A stretch of 64,000 nucleotides of DNA from contig WUJK01000017.1 in NCBI GenBank assembly GCA_011317545.1, positions 124,001 to 188,000 of the forward strand, given 5' to 3'. The position numbers and the translations under genes were made by a program. This document shows positions 25,161 to 35,838 of this stretch, piece after piece. The notes under the pieces were generated by a model. The model saw only the letters and a program-made list of their open reading frames with translations. It searched no databases and was not told the origin of the DNA. Each line of letters starts with the position of its first letter. Within the stretch, counting starts at the first letter, position 1. This DNA is from Coniella vitis (taxonomy: Eukaryota > Ascomycota > Sordariomycetes > Diaporthales > Schizoparmaceae).

Positions 25161-25918
25161 GTTCACAAAGTCTGTCTTTCGATGTTCGGGCCGCCACGGT
25201 GACTGGGCAGGACTGCTTTTTTATTGTTAGCGTTTGAAAATGAAGCGGATTTAGATACCTGCAAAGCGTCAGAAGAAGCGGTTGGGCATAGAGAATGTAA
25301 AGAGAACAAATGCAACGGCCTGAGAGCTGTCGTGTGGCCCTGTGTACCACTCAACCGTAGTTTGCCCGTTTCAACAACTCTGTTGTCCTGTCGTTGACTC
25401 ACTGAATCTGGGAAGATGGTTCTCGTCGGTGTAGCTTGCTGAGTTCCCCCTCGAGTCTGCCCTTTGTAGTTGTTGGCGCTTGCAGTCCAGATACCAAGTG
25501 AGATGGAAGGACGCTCCATCTGTCCTGACAGCGTAAGACCCCTCACAGTAGAGCCTTGGAGTGGGTGACGATGTCAACCAAAGCGAGTCACAAACTGTCA
25601 TGATGAGCCAGAAGAGCGTATGTGACTATGTGGCAGAAGGAGTAAGCGAAGCATCGTGTCTTCGTGGTTGGCAGTATACCAAACCAGAAGGGACTGCTCT
25701 TGACTCGTTTCCCAACCACTTTCATCACCGCCGACTTCAACAACAACAACAAGCAACAACAAGCACGAGAGGATCGCGCATGTTCGCAAGTCCATAGTCA
25801 CGAACTTCCGCTTCTTTTGTTGCCTCACCCAGACAGTCACCAGACTGTACCCAGGCTTCAGAGAGAGATAGAGAAAAACGAAGCAACAGCCACACCAACA
25901 TACACCAGCTCGCCGTCC
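25161..25918. other. Upstream region of the WSC gene
   Basis: Between the permease and the WSC-domain gene, both plus. Contains a (CAA)n-like run near 25740-25770. I searched for a 5' exon with a signal peptide to join the WSC gene and found none with an ATG and a usable donor. Confidence 0.5.
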
Positions 25919-27126
25919 ATGTCATTGCAGCCTCTCACAGTGGGTGGCTTCAGCTTTCAAGGCTGCTGGCCCGACGATGTCGCCAAGTCCATGCTTGTCC
26001 AGTCCATGACCCTCGCCGCGGTAGATCTGGATGCTTGCGCCACTGCGTGCGGCGATTATGGCGCCTTTGGAGCAGAAGCTGGAAATGAGTGTAGGTGATA
26101 TAACGAACCAATATCCCCAGAGTCATCCTCCTCCTCTTCCCTTATGAACTGACACATACCACTGTGCCAGGTTATTGCGGAATAGCAGAGGCATTGCCCC
26201 TTCCGGAGACATCTTCTCCAGCCTGCACTATGACTTGTACAGACAACGAAGCGCAAGTTTGTGGTGGTGCTAGTTACGTCTCAGTGTACCTCCGAGACAG
26301 GGACGACGAAGACAGCCCGAATGAGTCGGCAGTAACAACCTTGTCAACCGTACCGATGAGCAGTAGCAGCAACAGCAGCAGCACCAGCAGCCAGGTGAAT
26401 ACACAGACAAGAGTCACGGGCTCTTCGTCTGGTAGGTGTCCTCCGAGTGTGTTCGCGTCAAAGGAAACAGTGATATCCACAATCTATATCACAGTGTCCA
26501 TCCTTGTGCCGACCATGATGTCGGCAACCAGCTCGCCAACATCAATACCCATGTCAACGACATCGTTGTTTCCAGCATCAACAATGGGCATGTCCAGCAT
26601 GTCCAGAAGCTCCTCGACTAACACAAGCAGCGCTGGGCCATTGTCGTACCGTCCCTGTGCCACGGTCTCCAGCAACGAACGCGCAACCTCTTACTCTTAC
26701 GAGATGAACTCTTCCTCTTTTGCGACACCTAATCCCTCCCTTGCGTCATCCTCGCCTTCAGTGAGTTCAACTACTCTTCAACATCTGCCCAAAACAACAA
26801 AACCTACCCCATTGTCCTCATTCACCTTGTTCCACCCGTCGTCCTCAGGTCCCCAACAGCAAGCAGTAACGGCAGCAACACCAGGAGGAGAAGGAGGGGG
26901 AGGAGGAGGCTGGACAAGCGGCAAAATTGCTGGACTGGCTGTCGGGGTTGTGCTCGCTGTTGCCGCAGGCCTAGGCCTTGCGTGCATGGTGTGTCGAATT
27001 CTTGCAAAACGAAGGCGCGCGGCCGAGGACGATGCTCTGCCTTGGGATACCAACGTGCCTACGATGCGGGCACGGCTGTCGCAATTTGAGGGTGGTGCCG
27101 GACGATGGTCGGTTGGCCCGCGGTGA
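25919..27126 (+). CDS. Single-WSC-domain membrane protein
   Basis: Two exons, 25919-26090 and 26171-27126, giving 375 residues. The intron joins AEAGNE-C to YCGIAEA, restoring the WSC motif. The WSC domain spans about 8-95 (VGGFSFQGCW, DLDACATACGDY, CYCGIAEA, CTMTCTDNEAQVCGG), a carbohydrate-binding module of cell-wall sensors. It is followed by a Ser/Thr-rich, probably O-mannosylated stalk (about 105-285), a Gly-rich hinge, one membrane span (about 309-335, IAGLAVGVVLAVAAGLGLAC) and a short basic tail starting AKRRRAAEDD. This is the layout of Wsc-type stress sensors or related WSC proteins. No signal peptide precedes the WSC domain in this model, so a 5' exon is probably missing or the start is wrong. 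The conserved cytoplasmic motifs of true Wsc1 are not evident. Confidence 0.75.
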
Positions 27127-27471
27127 TGGAGAGCGAATAAGTAAAAATGGGTAGGACATGCGGGAAGGACAAAAGGCGAGGATAGCGAGGCAGCGGTGAC
27201 TTTCGATGTTGGCGCCGGTACGCCGAGAAACAATTATTGAATTACATGACAGCCCATGACTCTGCATTCCAGACTCTTTCTTGCTCTATGTGCCGTTGCA
27301 AAAACAGATCCTAACAAATAGCAGCACGCCTATCTCCTTTCTATGTGGGTATCGTGATATGCTGTTTCGCCCACCCCCTCTCCCTTCTAAAGAACAAACC
27401 GTAAAATGCAGTCGCTGAAAAAAGCAATAAGAACTTTTTGATATCCAACCAAGGGTCAAAAACAACAACGG
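27127..27471. other. Convergent intergenic region
   Basis: 345 bp between the WSC gene (plus) and the peptidyl-tRNA hydrolase gene (minus), both 3' ends. Presumed UTRs and terminators; no coding signal. Confidence 0.7.
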
Positions 27472-28395
27472 CTACCTGCGATTTTTTGCACGAGTCTTTG
27501 CTGTCGGTGGGGAGTTCTCAGTGGTAGTCCCAGATTCTCGTTCTGAGCGCCACGAAGCCTCAATCTCCTTCAGAGCAGCCAGGACAGATGGGCCCGACTT
27601 TTCAGATAGTTCTTCGCGCTGGAACTTGCTCAAGGGCCGCAGAACATAGTCAGAAACGGTATCGTGGTCGCGGTTGGCAGGTCGGCCAATACCTAGCGAG
27701 ATCTTGGCAAATCTGGAGTGCTTCTGCGCGTCGCCTGTGGGAGCTGTGGGCATTGTGGCCATGATGCTCTTGAGGCCGTTATGGCCGCGGTGGCTGCGCT
27801 GCCATGGCCGGATCTTGACAACGTGGTGGTCCTCCTCGAGGTCGTCGTGCACGACCACCAAGCCCAGAGGTGTGTCCGGGTGGCGCGCGCGGTGCTCCTC
27901 CAGGGCCTCACGCCAGGCCTTGGACAGCCAGGTGCCCGAGACGTTCATGAGGGTTGGGCACTGGAGAAGCGTGTAACGAGGGCCTCGTGAAGTCTGTGTG
28001 GCCTTCTTGCCGAGGCGCTCAGAGGAAAACTTGGATTGCGCAGCATCGCGCTGGAGCAGGCTCTGGAGCGACTGGAGTGCAATATGGCCGGCGGAGTGGA
28101 GGGTGTTCTCATAGGGAGCAGGGTTGCCGAGGCTGACCACGATGAAGTGAGGATTGAATGGGTCTGAGCTGTCCTTCTCGACGGCGACAGGGGAATCTGC
28201 TGTTGTTGCCGAGGTGGACATGGCCTTGGTCCGTATAGACAAGGGCAATTCTGCCGAAGCTGCTCCCCTAGGTGCTCTCGTGGGGATCAAGTGTGGCATG
28301 GTGAGCAGCGATGAGAGCCTGGCCCACGAGTTGGACTGGGTGGATGCGTTGAATGAAGAGGACAGCCGAGTCCAGCAGCATCTTGAGGCGGCCAT
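27472..28395 (-). CDS. pth1: Peptidyl-tRNA hydrolase (Pth1 family), probably mitochondrial
   Basis: Single exon, 307 residues, ATG at 28395. The enzyme frees tRNA from peptidyl-tRNA that drops off ribosomes. The catalytic set of the bacterial-type Pth family is present: SLGNPAPYENTLHSAGH gives the conserved Asn91 and catalytic His100, TLMNVSGTW gives Met150-Asn151, VVVHDDLE gives Asp184, and SHRGHNGLKSI gives His205-Asn206. These are followed by ISLGIGRP and DYVL. The first 80 residues are extra compared with bacteria and start MAASRCCWTRLSSSFNASTQ, rich in Ser/Arg/Ala and poor in acids, like a mitochondrial presequence. Internal Met33 and Met59 could give shorter forms. The C-terminal 20 residues are a basic, low-complexity tail. 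Transcribed divergently from hob3. Confidence 0.95.
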   Translation of the reverse strand: MAASRCCWTRLSSSFNASTQSNSWARLSSLLTMPHLIPTRAPRGAASAELPLSIRTKAMSTSATTADSPVAVEKDSSDPFNPHFIVVSLGNPAPYENTLHSAGHIALQSLQSLLQRDAAQSKFSSERLGKKATQTSRGPRYTLLQCPTLMNVSGTWLSKAWREALEEHRARHPDTPLGLVVVHDDLEEDHHVVKIRPWQRSHRGHNGLKSIMATMPTAPTGDAQKHSRFAKISLGIGRPANRDHDTVSDYVLRPLSKFQREELSEKSGPSVLAALKEIEASWRSERESGTTTENSPPTAKTRAKNRR

Positions 28396-29139
28396 GGTGG
28401 CAGGCTCGGTGTATTTATCGCAGGTTGCTGTGCCGTCTGATGTACAGCCCGCGTTGGATGAATTCTACAAGCGGCCTCCCTCCTAGTCGCGTGATGCGGG
28501 ATGAATCATATGCCGTGATGTTGCGGTGGTTGTAAGCAGCCTTGCAGTTTGCATTGGCCTTGGGAGTCATTCTGTTTTCTTTGCGGCGACCAAATCGGGA
28601 AACGGGCTTCCTCACGATGCTGAGTCAGCCTCGTTCCAGATCGAACCTGGAGGCTTCCTGCCTTTGCTGGGCCCTGCCTCCACGACGCAATGACGCACCG
28701 CTGACAGGGGCCCAGACTGCCTGTACCTGAAAGAAGTACGCAGCCACACGCAGCCCGGGAGCCCGAGTGTGGCTGTGCGGTCCGGTGCCTGGCTGCCTTG
28801 CTGCTTGGCTTGGCTCTGCCTTGGCTTGGGCTCCTCGGCCATCCCCCAATTGCTCCGTCGTCATCACCGCCAAACACGAACAAACCCACCCAGAAACATT
28901 CACGTCTCCACACTCTTGACCTGACCTGCCATTCCGACGACAACGACGGCAACGACGACGATAACAGCAATAGCAACAACAGGCACAACTTCAATAGCAA
29001 CGGGGCCTCATCGGCACGATCGCTCCTCACCTATTCGCTGCCTCCGCCTCGACCGCTCCATCTTCGCCTGCGTCCCCCCCCCCTGGGCAAATCTACCTCT
29101 GGGCCACGCATACGAGCAGCTTGACAACAGTTGCCCATC
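28396..29139. promoter_or_regulatory. Shared divergent promoter, pth1 / hob3
   Basis: 744 bp between the start codons of pth1 (minus) and hob3 (plus). The part from about 28900 to 29090 has (AAC/GAC)-rich and pyrimidine-rich stretches typical of fungal 5' leaders. No separate gene is seen. The role as promoter is inferred from gene orientation. Confidence 0.55.
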
Positions 29140-30397
29140 ATGTCTTGGGCAGGTATGGATGTCAGCAACATAGTCTGGGGTCATTAGTGCTTGTTGTACT
29201 GATTATAGCAATCTAGGCTTCAAGAAGAATGTCAACCGCGCAACGACGCAGGTTATGATGAAGACTGGTATGATTCCCCTTTATATTCGTGCCTCATTAG
29301 CCCCTAGTCTTCACTCTGTATGACAACCAAACCAATTGCTTTCCTTTGCTAACAATGTATCTCACAACAGGCCATGTTGAGAAGACCAATGACCGCGATT
29401 ATGAAGTCGAAGAACGGTAGCTCACTCTGCCCAGTTAACACTCGCGCCTCCATCATCATCTGACAAGACTACAGCCGTTTTCGTACCATGGAGACAGCAT
29501 CATTACGACTGCAGAAAGAAGCAAAGGGTTATCTAGACTCTCTCAGAGGTCCGCACTCCCCTGTTTCTACGACTCGACCGCTGCTTGTCTTGCGGCTGTC
29601 CCGTACCATTTGCTGACTTTGGTTTTCCTCCACACAGCAATGACTGCGTCGCAAATGCGCATCGCCGAAACCATCGACGCCTTCTATGGAGATGCGGGGG
29701 CCAAGGATGGTGTGAGCAGAAGTTACAAGCAGGCTGTCGAAGACCTCGACGCAGAAACCATAAAAGCACTTGATGGTCCATATCGGTATGCCGTTAGCCC
29801 GAAAGCCCAGGAGATGCCGTGTCAGACCGCCGCCAAGGGATGCTGACTGCTCTTGTCATGGCACAGTACCACAGTTCTCGAGCCCATTTCCAGATTTTGC
29901 GCCTACTTTCCTGATGTCAACGAATGTATGTACATCACTACCCAGGTGGAATGACCTGCTTTTATCTTGCAGATCACACACTGACTCATTCAATCGCTCC
30001 AGGCATCAAGAAGCGCAGCCACAAGCTGCTCGACTACGATGCTCTCCGTGCCAAGGTCAAGCGTCTTGTCGACAAGCCCGACAAGGACGTTACCAAGCTC
30101 CCACGCGCCGAAAAGGAACAAGACATGGCCAAGGCCGCGTACGAACAACTCAACGAGCAGCTGTGCACTGAATTGCCCCAACTGATAGACCTCCGCGTTC
30201 CTTATCTCGACCCTTCCTTCGAAGCTCTTGTCAAAATCCAGTTGCGGTTCTGTGCTGAGGCCTACAGCCGTATGGCTCAAGTCCAGCAATATCTCGATGC
30301 CGAGACCAGAGACCAGTATGCGCAGGGGCACCTAGATGCGCGCGTTGAGCAGGTGTTGCAGGAAATACGGGAGCTGAGCATCAGCGGCACTGTTTAA
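29140..30397 (+). CDS. hob3: BAR-domain protein Rvs161/Hob3
   Basis: Seven exons: 29140-29152, 29217-29267, 29371-29416, 29475-29548, 29638-29785, 29867-29925 and 30003-30397, giving 261 residues (yeast Rvs161 is 265). The 13-nt first exon encodes MSWA plus one base. The joined protein reads MSWAGFKKNVNRATTQVMMK and then TGHVEKTNDRDYEVEERRFR, the standard N-terminal amphipathic helix and BAR start. Further blocks are RMETASLRLQKEAKGYLDSL-type helix 1, ISRFCAYFPDVNECIKKR and SHKLLDYDALRAKVKRL. The protein is essentially all BAR domain with no SH3 domain. It dimerises with an Rvs167/Hob1 partner to bend membrane at endocytic sites and organise cortical actin. All six introns are 58-103 bp and all restore the frame. 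Confidence 0.97.
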
Positions 30398-31023
30398 TAT
30401 TTCCAGTACCAGAATCATGCCATCCATCATTTGCATTGGAAGGTCACGACATCTTTGTTCATTGGCAGGTTTTCTCCAAGCATGTCAGTCATCACCAAGC
30501 GAACAAGATCCTCCCATACTCCCTAGCCCCTTGGGCGAATTCCGGCAGGGCACACCAGGCCCCTTAGGCATGCTATGGCGGGCCCCACCCGGCTGATACC
30601 CTCTTCCGTGCATGCCGACAACGAATAAAGTGTGGTGCATGCACATTACATGCTCGCCAGTACCCGGATGTAACGCATTATCACGACATGCTGTTTCCAG
30701 AGTCTTGACAGGCCAACAGAGTCGTGGGAAAAGGCAACATTCCCGTGCCTGGGCCTCATCATTTTTTGGCGCAACAATCTTCGAAGGAGGCATCGAAGGA
30801 TTGGCTCCAGCAATAACCCTCACGCCTAGATACCCGCAGGTCAGCGAATAATAATACATTATGACAGAATCCCCAGCACCTGTGCTCTGCAGTCCCGTGG
30901 GCTCGGTTGCTGCACTCACTCCACGTTCTCAAACAAACATCAGCCCCTTTCCTGCGTTGAATAGTGACACTAAACTTTTTTATTCTATTTTTCTCAGCCT
31001 TAAACAGTATTAATCCAGAAGTT
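30398..31023. other. Convergent intergenic region
   Basis: 626 bp between the 3' ends of hob3 (plus) and the rhodopsin-like gene (minus). Small open frames only; no gene supported. Confidence 0.65.
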
Positions 31024-31776
31024 CTATAGTGATTCCACCCTCTGAGTTACGATCGTTGTCGTTTGGATGCCGTGTCCATAATCCCCGGACCTCTGCAGAC
31101 CAGCAAAGCCCTCCTCCTCCTTGTCATGGTGACCGCCGGTCACGCTAACATGGTACACAGGCCCATCGAGATTCCCCGCCAGCGGACTCGTCAAGCCGCC
31201 CATCTTGATGGCTTCAACATCATCATCATAGCCGTCATCGTCGTAGTGCAGCGTCCGCGACCCACTCACACCACCATCACCACCTGTAATCCGCCGCGCC
31301 GAGGACGTCGTTGTCCGCGTTCCTTCACTTTCATCGCCATTGTGCGAGGGAAGACGCTGTGTTCCCTTGGTATGCAGACCATAAACTCGCGAGGCACCGC
31401 CGCCTCGGCCACCGCCGCTCGTGCCACCGCCAATGCCGTATTTCCCTACCCCGGAGCCGCGGCCACTGGTGCCGCCGTTTGAGGACTTGAAGAGACGCGG
31501 GAGGAGCATGGCGAAGAGGGGTTTGAGAGTCGGCAGGCAAGCGGCGAGGACACCGATGCAGAGCTCAAGGAGGGACCAGATGGCTGCCGAGGTGTTTTCC
31601 CAGGTGGGGTCGGCCGAGACGGCGGCGGCTTTGAGGGTTGTGATGCGGTAGACGGAGATGATGCATGTGCTGGAGGGGCAAGTTGGTTAGGTTCTCTTTT
31701 TTGTTTTGTTTTTCTTCTTCCTTGAACAATCAAAATGAAGGAGAAGAGACGAGTGAGGAAAGGGATGGGGGGGGAG

Positions 31777-31830
<54 letters not shown>

Positions 31831-32736
31831 AGGAAAGAGAGCCCGGCAGAAGAAAGACTTACAAAAATCCCAGGCAAAAGACACCGATCAACATGATCTT
31901 TTGGCGACTGGGCAGCTGCAAGCTCTTGATCACGGGCAGCGGCATGGAAAAAGTGAGGAAATCGGTCACGAGGTTGACAGCCGCCATGACATACCACATG
32001 GTCAACGAGTTGATGCAACGGCCCGCAACCGACGAGTCCCAGAAGGCGGCGACGGGAATACAGGAGAGGGGCAGGACAAGCGACAAGGTGATGGTCCAGC
32101 AGCCTTCAAAGACGAGTCCCACGGCGGTCAGGCGCTGCACGAGTGTGTAGGTGAAGATGCGGCGGTACTGCAGCATGATGGACATTTTGACAACGCAAAG
32201 GCCAATGTTGTAGAGGATGATGGAGGCGTAGAAGGATTTCCTGTCGTGTTGGAACGGGGTCGGGAGATTATCAGCCAAGTTCCGGTCAAGGAGCTTCCTT
32301 TTTTTTTTTTCAAGTATGGACTGGACCTTACATGTATGGTATGTATTGCCCATCGGCCATAACCCAGATGTGACGACCCATCCCATGCTGACATTCTGGT
32401 TTCAAGGTCAGTTTTCATAGGTCCAGTTCTCTTGCGAATCTACTTTCTGTTCTTCTCCCTTCTTTCTCTTCACTCGTCTCTTCCCTCTCTTCCCTGGGGA
32501 CATCATGACTGACCAGCATATATAGCAATACCAGACCCAATGGTGAGCACCTGAGCAGCCGCCATGAAAGCATCGTCGGAACCAAAAGTATGCAGGATGC
32601 GAATCCGGGTCACGAGGCGCAGGACGACGGCGGCAGTCGACAGCACGAGCGCCATGGTCACGACACCAATCACGTAGGGCACCTGCGTCTGGCCATCTTT
32701 GCTGCGATCGATTGCGAGGACCTCAAGGGACTCCAT
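31024..32736 (-). CDS. Fungal rhodopsin-like 7-TM integral membrane protein
   Basis: Four exons: 32514-32736, 32332-32395, 31863-32240 and 31024-31669, giving 436 residues. It belongs to the large fungal family of SAT4/Pth11-related seven-span proteins. Family features include VVLRLVTRIRIL after TM1, IYA-ECQHGMGRHIWVM across splice 1, YIPYM-KSFYASIILYNIGLC across splice 2 and KMSIMLQYRRIF. VTDFLTFSMPLPVIKSLQLP follows, with a last span joined across splice 3 (GVFCLGF-TCIISVYRITTL). TM7 contains AAIWSLLELCIGVLAACLPT. The C-terminal 150 residues are a Gly/Ser-rich, then acidic cytoplasmic tail. No CFEM domain precedes the spans, so this is not a classical Pth11 receptor. Ligand and function are unknown. 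Intron 3 carries a (GAAA) microsatellite. Confidence 0.9.
31781..31831. repeat. (GAAA)n microsatellite in an intron
   Basis: About 12.7 units of GAAA on the plus strand, so (TTTC)n in the sense of the host gene. It lies inside intron 3 of the rhodopsin-like gene, 30 bp from the donor, making a long pyrimidine tract in the pre-mRNA. Confidence 0.95.
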
Positions 32737-34515
32737 GGTGCGAGATTGTGGGTGGTTTTTTTTTTTTTTTTTTTTTGGTGGGTTTTTGTTTTTTGTCCCC
32801 CCTCTCAGCTGTCGGAGGGCCTTTTTGTTCTTCTTCTTCTTTTCTTTTTGTCGACGGACTTGTGCTGTTGGCTTTCCACGAGTCGTTGTTTTCCTTTGGG
32901 AGGCGGCTTTTCAGCGCTGGAGCATAGGGGACTGACGCTTCACAGTACCGTCGTTGATATTCGAGGCTGGCCCGCGTAGTAGGAATTCGGCGTCGCAAAA
33001 GGGCTCCAAACGGAAAGTTCCCAGCCGCGGTCGATGGCGAGTATAAAAGAGAAAGTGGCAAAGGAGCGTGGGGGAAAAGATAAGGAACGAAAACCGCGGA
33101 GAACTACATGAAGAGTAGGGCTCAAGGTCAATGTTTGTTGATCGCCAGGCCAAGTTGATAGTCATGCGGGTCGATTGACAGGGCATATATAGGTCATCTA
33201 CCTGTATACTCACTCTTTTTCACTCACACTCACACACACAAACACGCACCCTTCTGTCACTCACAAAGACACCATTCACCACCAGGATAGCGTGGATGGC
33301 TGGCTTGCTTTGGATCCAACCAAGGCCGTGTGAGCACCCACACAAGATTGGCTTCTTCAGTCGCAGTGCCAATGTTGGGTTTAGCCCTTTCTTTTTTTGG
33401 GGCCGCGTGGGTGGGAAGAAGAAGAAAGAAGGAAGGTCAACGCAACTCGGGTGGATGATCGCCACGTGCGGCAGGGTTCATTGAGCAGCTGAACCACAGA
33501 GAGATCGTCAAGAGGGATCGTCGTCAGAATGATCAAGCAAGAAGTCTATGGGGGCTGGTGTTGACTGTAGATTGTTCCTGCTTTCTTTGCTTCTTTTCCT
33601 GGGACCGGATGAGGGGCGTGTTGGTTGTTGGTACGGGGGCATGGAAACGGGCACGGGCACGGGCAAAGGCACAGTACATAAGAACAATGTACAATAGGGT
33701 ATACTATAATAGCAAGAAGAAATAGGGACAGACGAGGTACATATCGAGTTAGTATTGATTCTCAGAATTGGCTATGCGCGAATGGGATAGCAGGCAAAGA
33801 AAGAAGAAAGCCAAGACATCCTCCTCCACTTCGTGTCCACAGGGTAATGGAGCACATGGCCAGATATCGACCAAATCGTTGCTATGTACATGGCCAGCAA
33901 TTCCAAGTAAAAGTACCACAATGTTTGGTTTATTTCCTGCCAGAGAATGTCGGATCGGTCTTATCCGACCTGCACCTGTGGGCGAATCAAAGGTTGTGGT
34001 GTGAGAGTGTCTGCGCTGTTCTACGTATAACTGACTATTCCCTTTTATAATAGGTATATATATATATATATTCTTTTTTTCTTTCTTTTTTTTCTTCTTC
34101 TCTTTACCCTTAACGTGTACCAGAGTACTATGGAGAGTGTTAGTCGGCCAACTCGGCCTCTTCCGACTCGGAAAACCTCCACCACAGTGGCCGCTGCAGG
34201 CGAACAACAGCTGAACAAAGGGCCAAGCTTTTGCGCTCTGCGTTTCACCCCATCAGCAATGAGCGAATGTCCTTTGATCGACGGCTTTTTCTGCATAGTA
34301 GTAGTAGTCTCTGTTGGCTTGCTGGCTTGCTTGCCTGCCAGCTGCCAGCTGCTAGCTGCTAGCTATTTTTGCCCCAGCCCTGGCTTGTTTTTCTAGGGCG
34401 TCGAGTTTCCCCAGGGCGGGTGGGTGTGTGCTGGATGGGGGCCGATCGAAATGAAGATGTTCACGTTTCGCTGGCCCGGGTGCCCACATGGCGCGGCGAC
34501 GACGCTGGGGGGGGG

Positions 34516-34526
34516 GTACATAGTAC
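34516..34526 (+). repeat. GTACATAGTAC element, exact copy
   Basis: Exact copy directly after a G-run, 65 bp before the next copy. Confidence 0.9.
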
Positions 34527-34580
34527 AAAATTTCGGACCGCTTCCGGGGCTGCGGTCCTGGGTGGGACAGTAAGTACCAT

Positions 34581-34591
34581 GTACATAGTAC
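34581..34591 (+). repeat. GTACATAGTAC element, exact copy
   Basis: Exact copy in the same orientation as the one at 34516. It is followed by GGTACTAGTACTATTAG and the inverted repeat at 34605-34621. Confidence 0.9.
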
Positions 34592-34604
34592 TGCTAGGTA
34601 CTAG

Positions 34605-34621
34605 TACTATTAGTAATAGTA
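34605..34621. repeat. Short perfect inverted repeat
   Basis: TACTATTA-G-TAATAGTA: two perfect 8-nt arms around one base. It lies 14 bp after a GTACATAGTAC copy and could form a tight hairpin or a dimeric protein site. Confidence 0.85.
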
Positions 34622-35780
34622 GGTACGTACATATTGATGACGGTTGTGTGTTGGCCAACTGTTTTGCTCATCCGCTTTTGCCATTCGCTGGCCTGACTGA
34701 CATTTTATTTTGCATGTCATTTTGGACTCCCATGTTCGCTCATTCTTTGCTAAACTCGAGGCTGGCTAAACTCCCAGGAAGACGACCGGGCTGCCGTTTT
34801 GACAGGTTTCATGGCATGGTAGGAGGGCCACGGACAACTGGACAAAGTCTGCTCCGGAAATATCGGAATACTACTCATGTAAGTCGGGTTGTCAGCCGTG
34901 TGTTGTTTGTGAAGTATGGAAATGGAACTTGGCTTGGCTCGGCTGGCTTTCACGAGGCCCCCAGGGGAGACAGGAACTAGCCTGCTAAGAGGCAGGCTAC
35001 TGTGGGCAGAATTATTGCCACTATTGGTGGATACTGGGGAGGAGGCGAGCGAGGTGGAAGAAATACAAAAGCCACTCGTCTGTGGGCATCACTTTCCTGG
35101 TAGACATTCGATCACCCCTTCCAACTATGTGCTATGTAAAACGACAGAGGTTGTGGTTGGTCATAGTATGCCTCGATGCCTATCCACTCCAGATGACGGC
35201 ACAAGAATAAACGCGAGGCTGTCACTAGAGCCACATCAACAAGCCTTGATGGACAGGGGAACAGGACGACGATCTACAGTTTGGGCAGGTAACGTGACTT
35301 GTGTCTTATTTTGGCGCAGATCGTAGTTCACAGCCCGTGACTCCATGCGCTCCAGTTGACACGCTGGGGTTGACAGCCCCGTCTGTTCTCAAGTGATCGT
35401 CCCCCAGCCGAGGAGAAGGAGGAGAAGCATCAGTAGCCGAGAAGCCCGGTTCAAGACTCCATCATGCGTCAAGCTTCTTCTTCTTCCTCCTCCACTTGCC
35501 TTCTCCGACTTGAGGAGCAAGCTTGGACAGGGGCAAGCCGGGACAGGGCGTGCTTCTTTCATCTCATCGGCGGGGGGGAGTGGCTTAATAGTCTTGCTCG
35601 CGATGATTCGACACGCTGGGTGGGAGGATCATGGAAGTGCCCGGTTCGACAAAATCGTCTAGTGGTTGGATCGGCGCTGTCGGGGAAGCTGTCAGATGAT
35701 GGGGCAAACGGAACAAGGCAAAGGCTGTGGTCAACAAGCCGCCACAGAAGCACCTGACTGATTCGTGATTTTTTTTTAAT

Positions 35781-35781
<1 letters not shown>

Positions 35782-35837
<56 letters not shown>
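35782..35837. repeat. 56-nt poly-T run
   Basis: Uninterrupted run of 56 T, preceded by a shorter T run at 35769-35777. Length in an assembly is unreliable. It could be the A-tail mark of a retroposed sequence or a microsatellite; I see no target-site duplication. Confidence 0.95.

Positions 35838-35838
<1 letters not shown>

Noticed and set aside
24084..25166. 360-codon minus-strand frame over the permease
   Set aside because: Antisense shadow rich in His/Arg/Gln with no domain; the plus strand carries the clear transporter.
28625..28680. Possible minus-strand tRNA T-arm (TCCAG-GTTCGAT-CTGGA)
   Set aside because: The loop is offset from the TTCGANY rule and no D-arm or acceptor stem is present.
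34369..34980. 203-codon plus-strand frame
   Set aside because: Starts at TTG, contains two GTACATAGTAC repeats and has no motif or splice partner.
35640..35720. TCTAGTGGTTGGATCGGCGCT, similar to the D-arm half of a fungal tRNA-Glu
   Set aside because: No anticodon stem, T-arm (GGTTCGA) or acceptor pairing follows at the right distance. At best it is a fragment.
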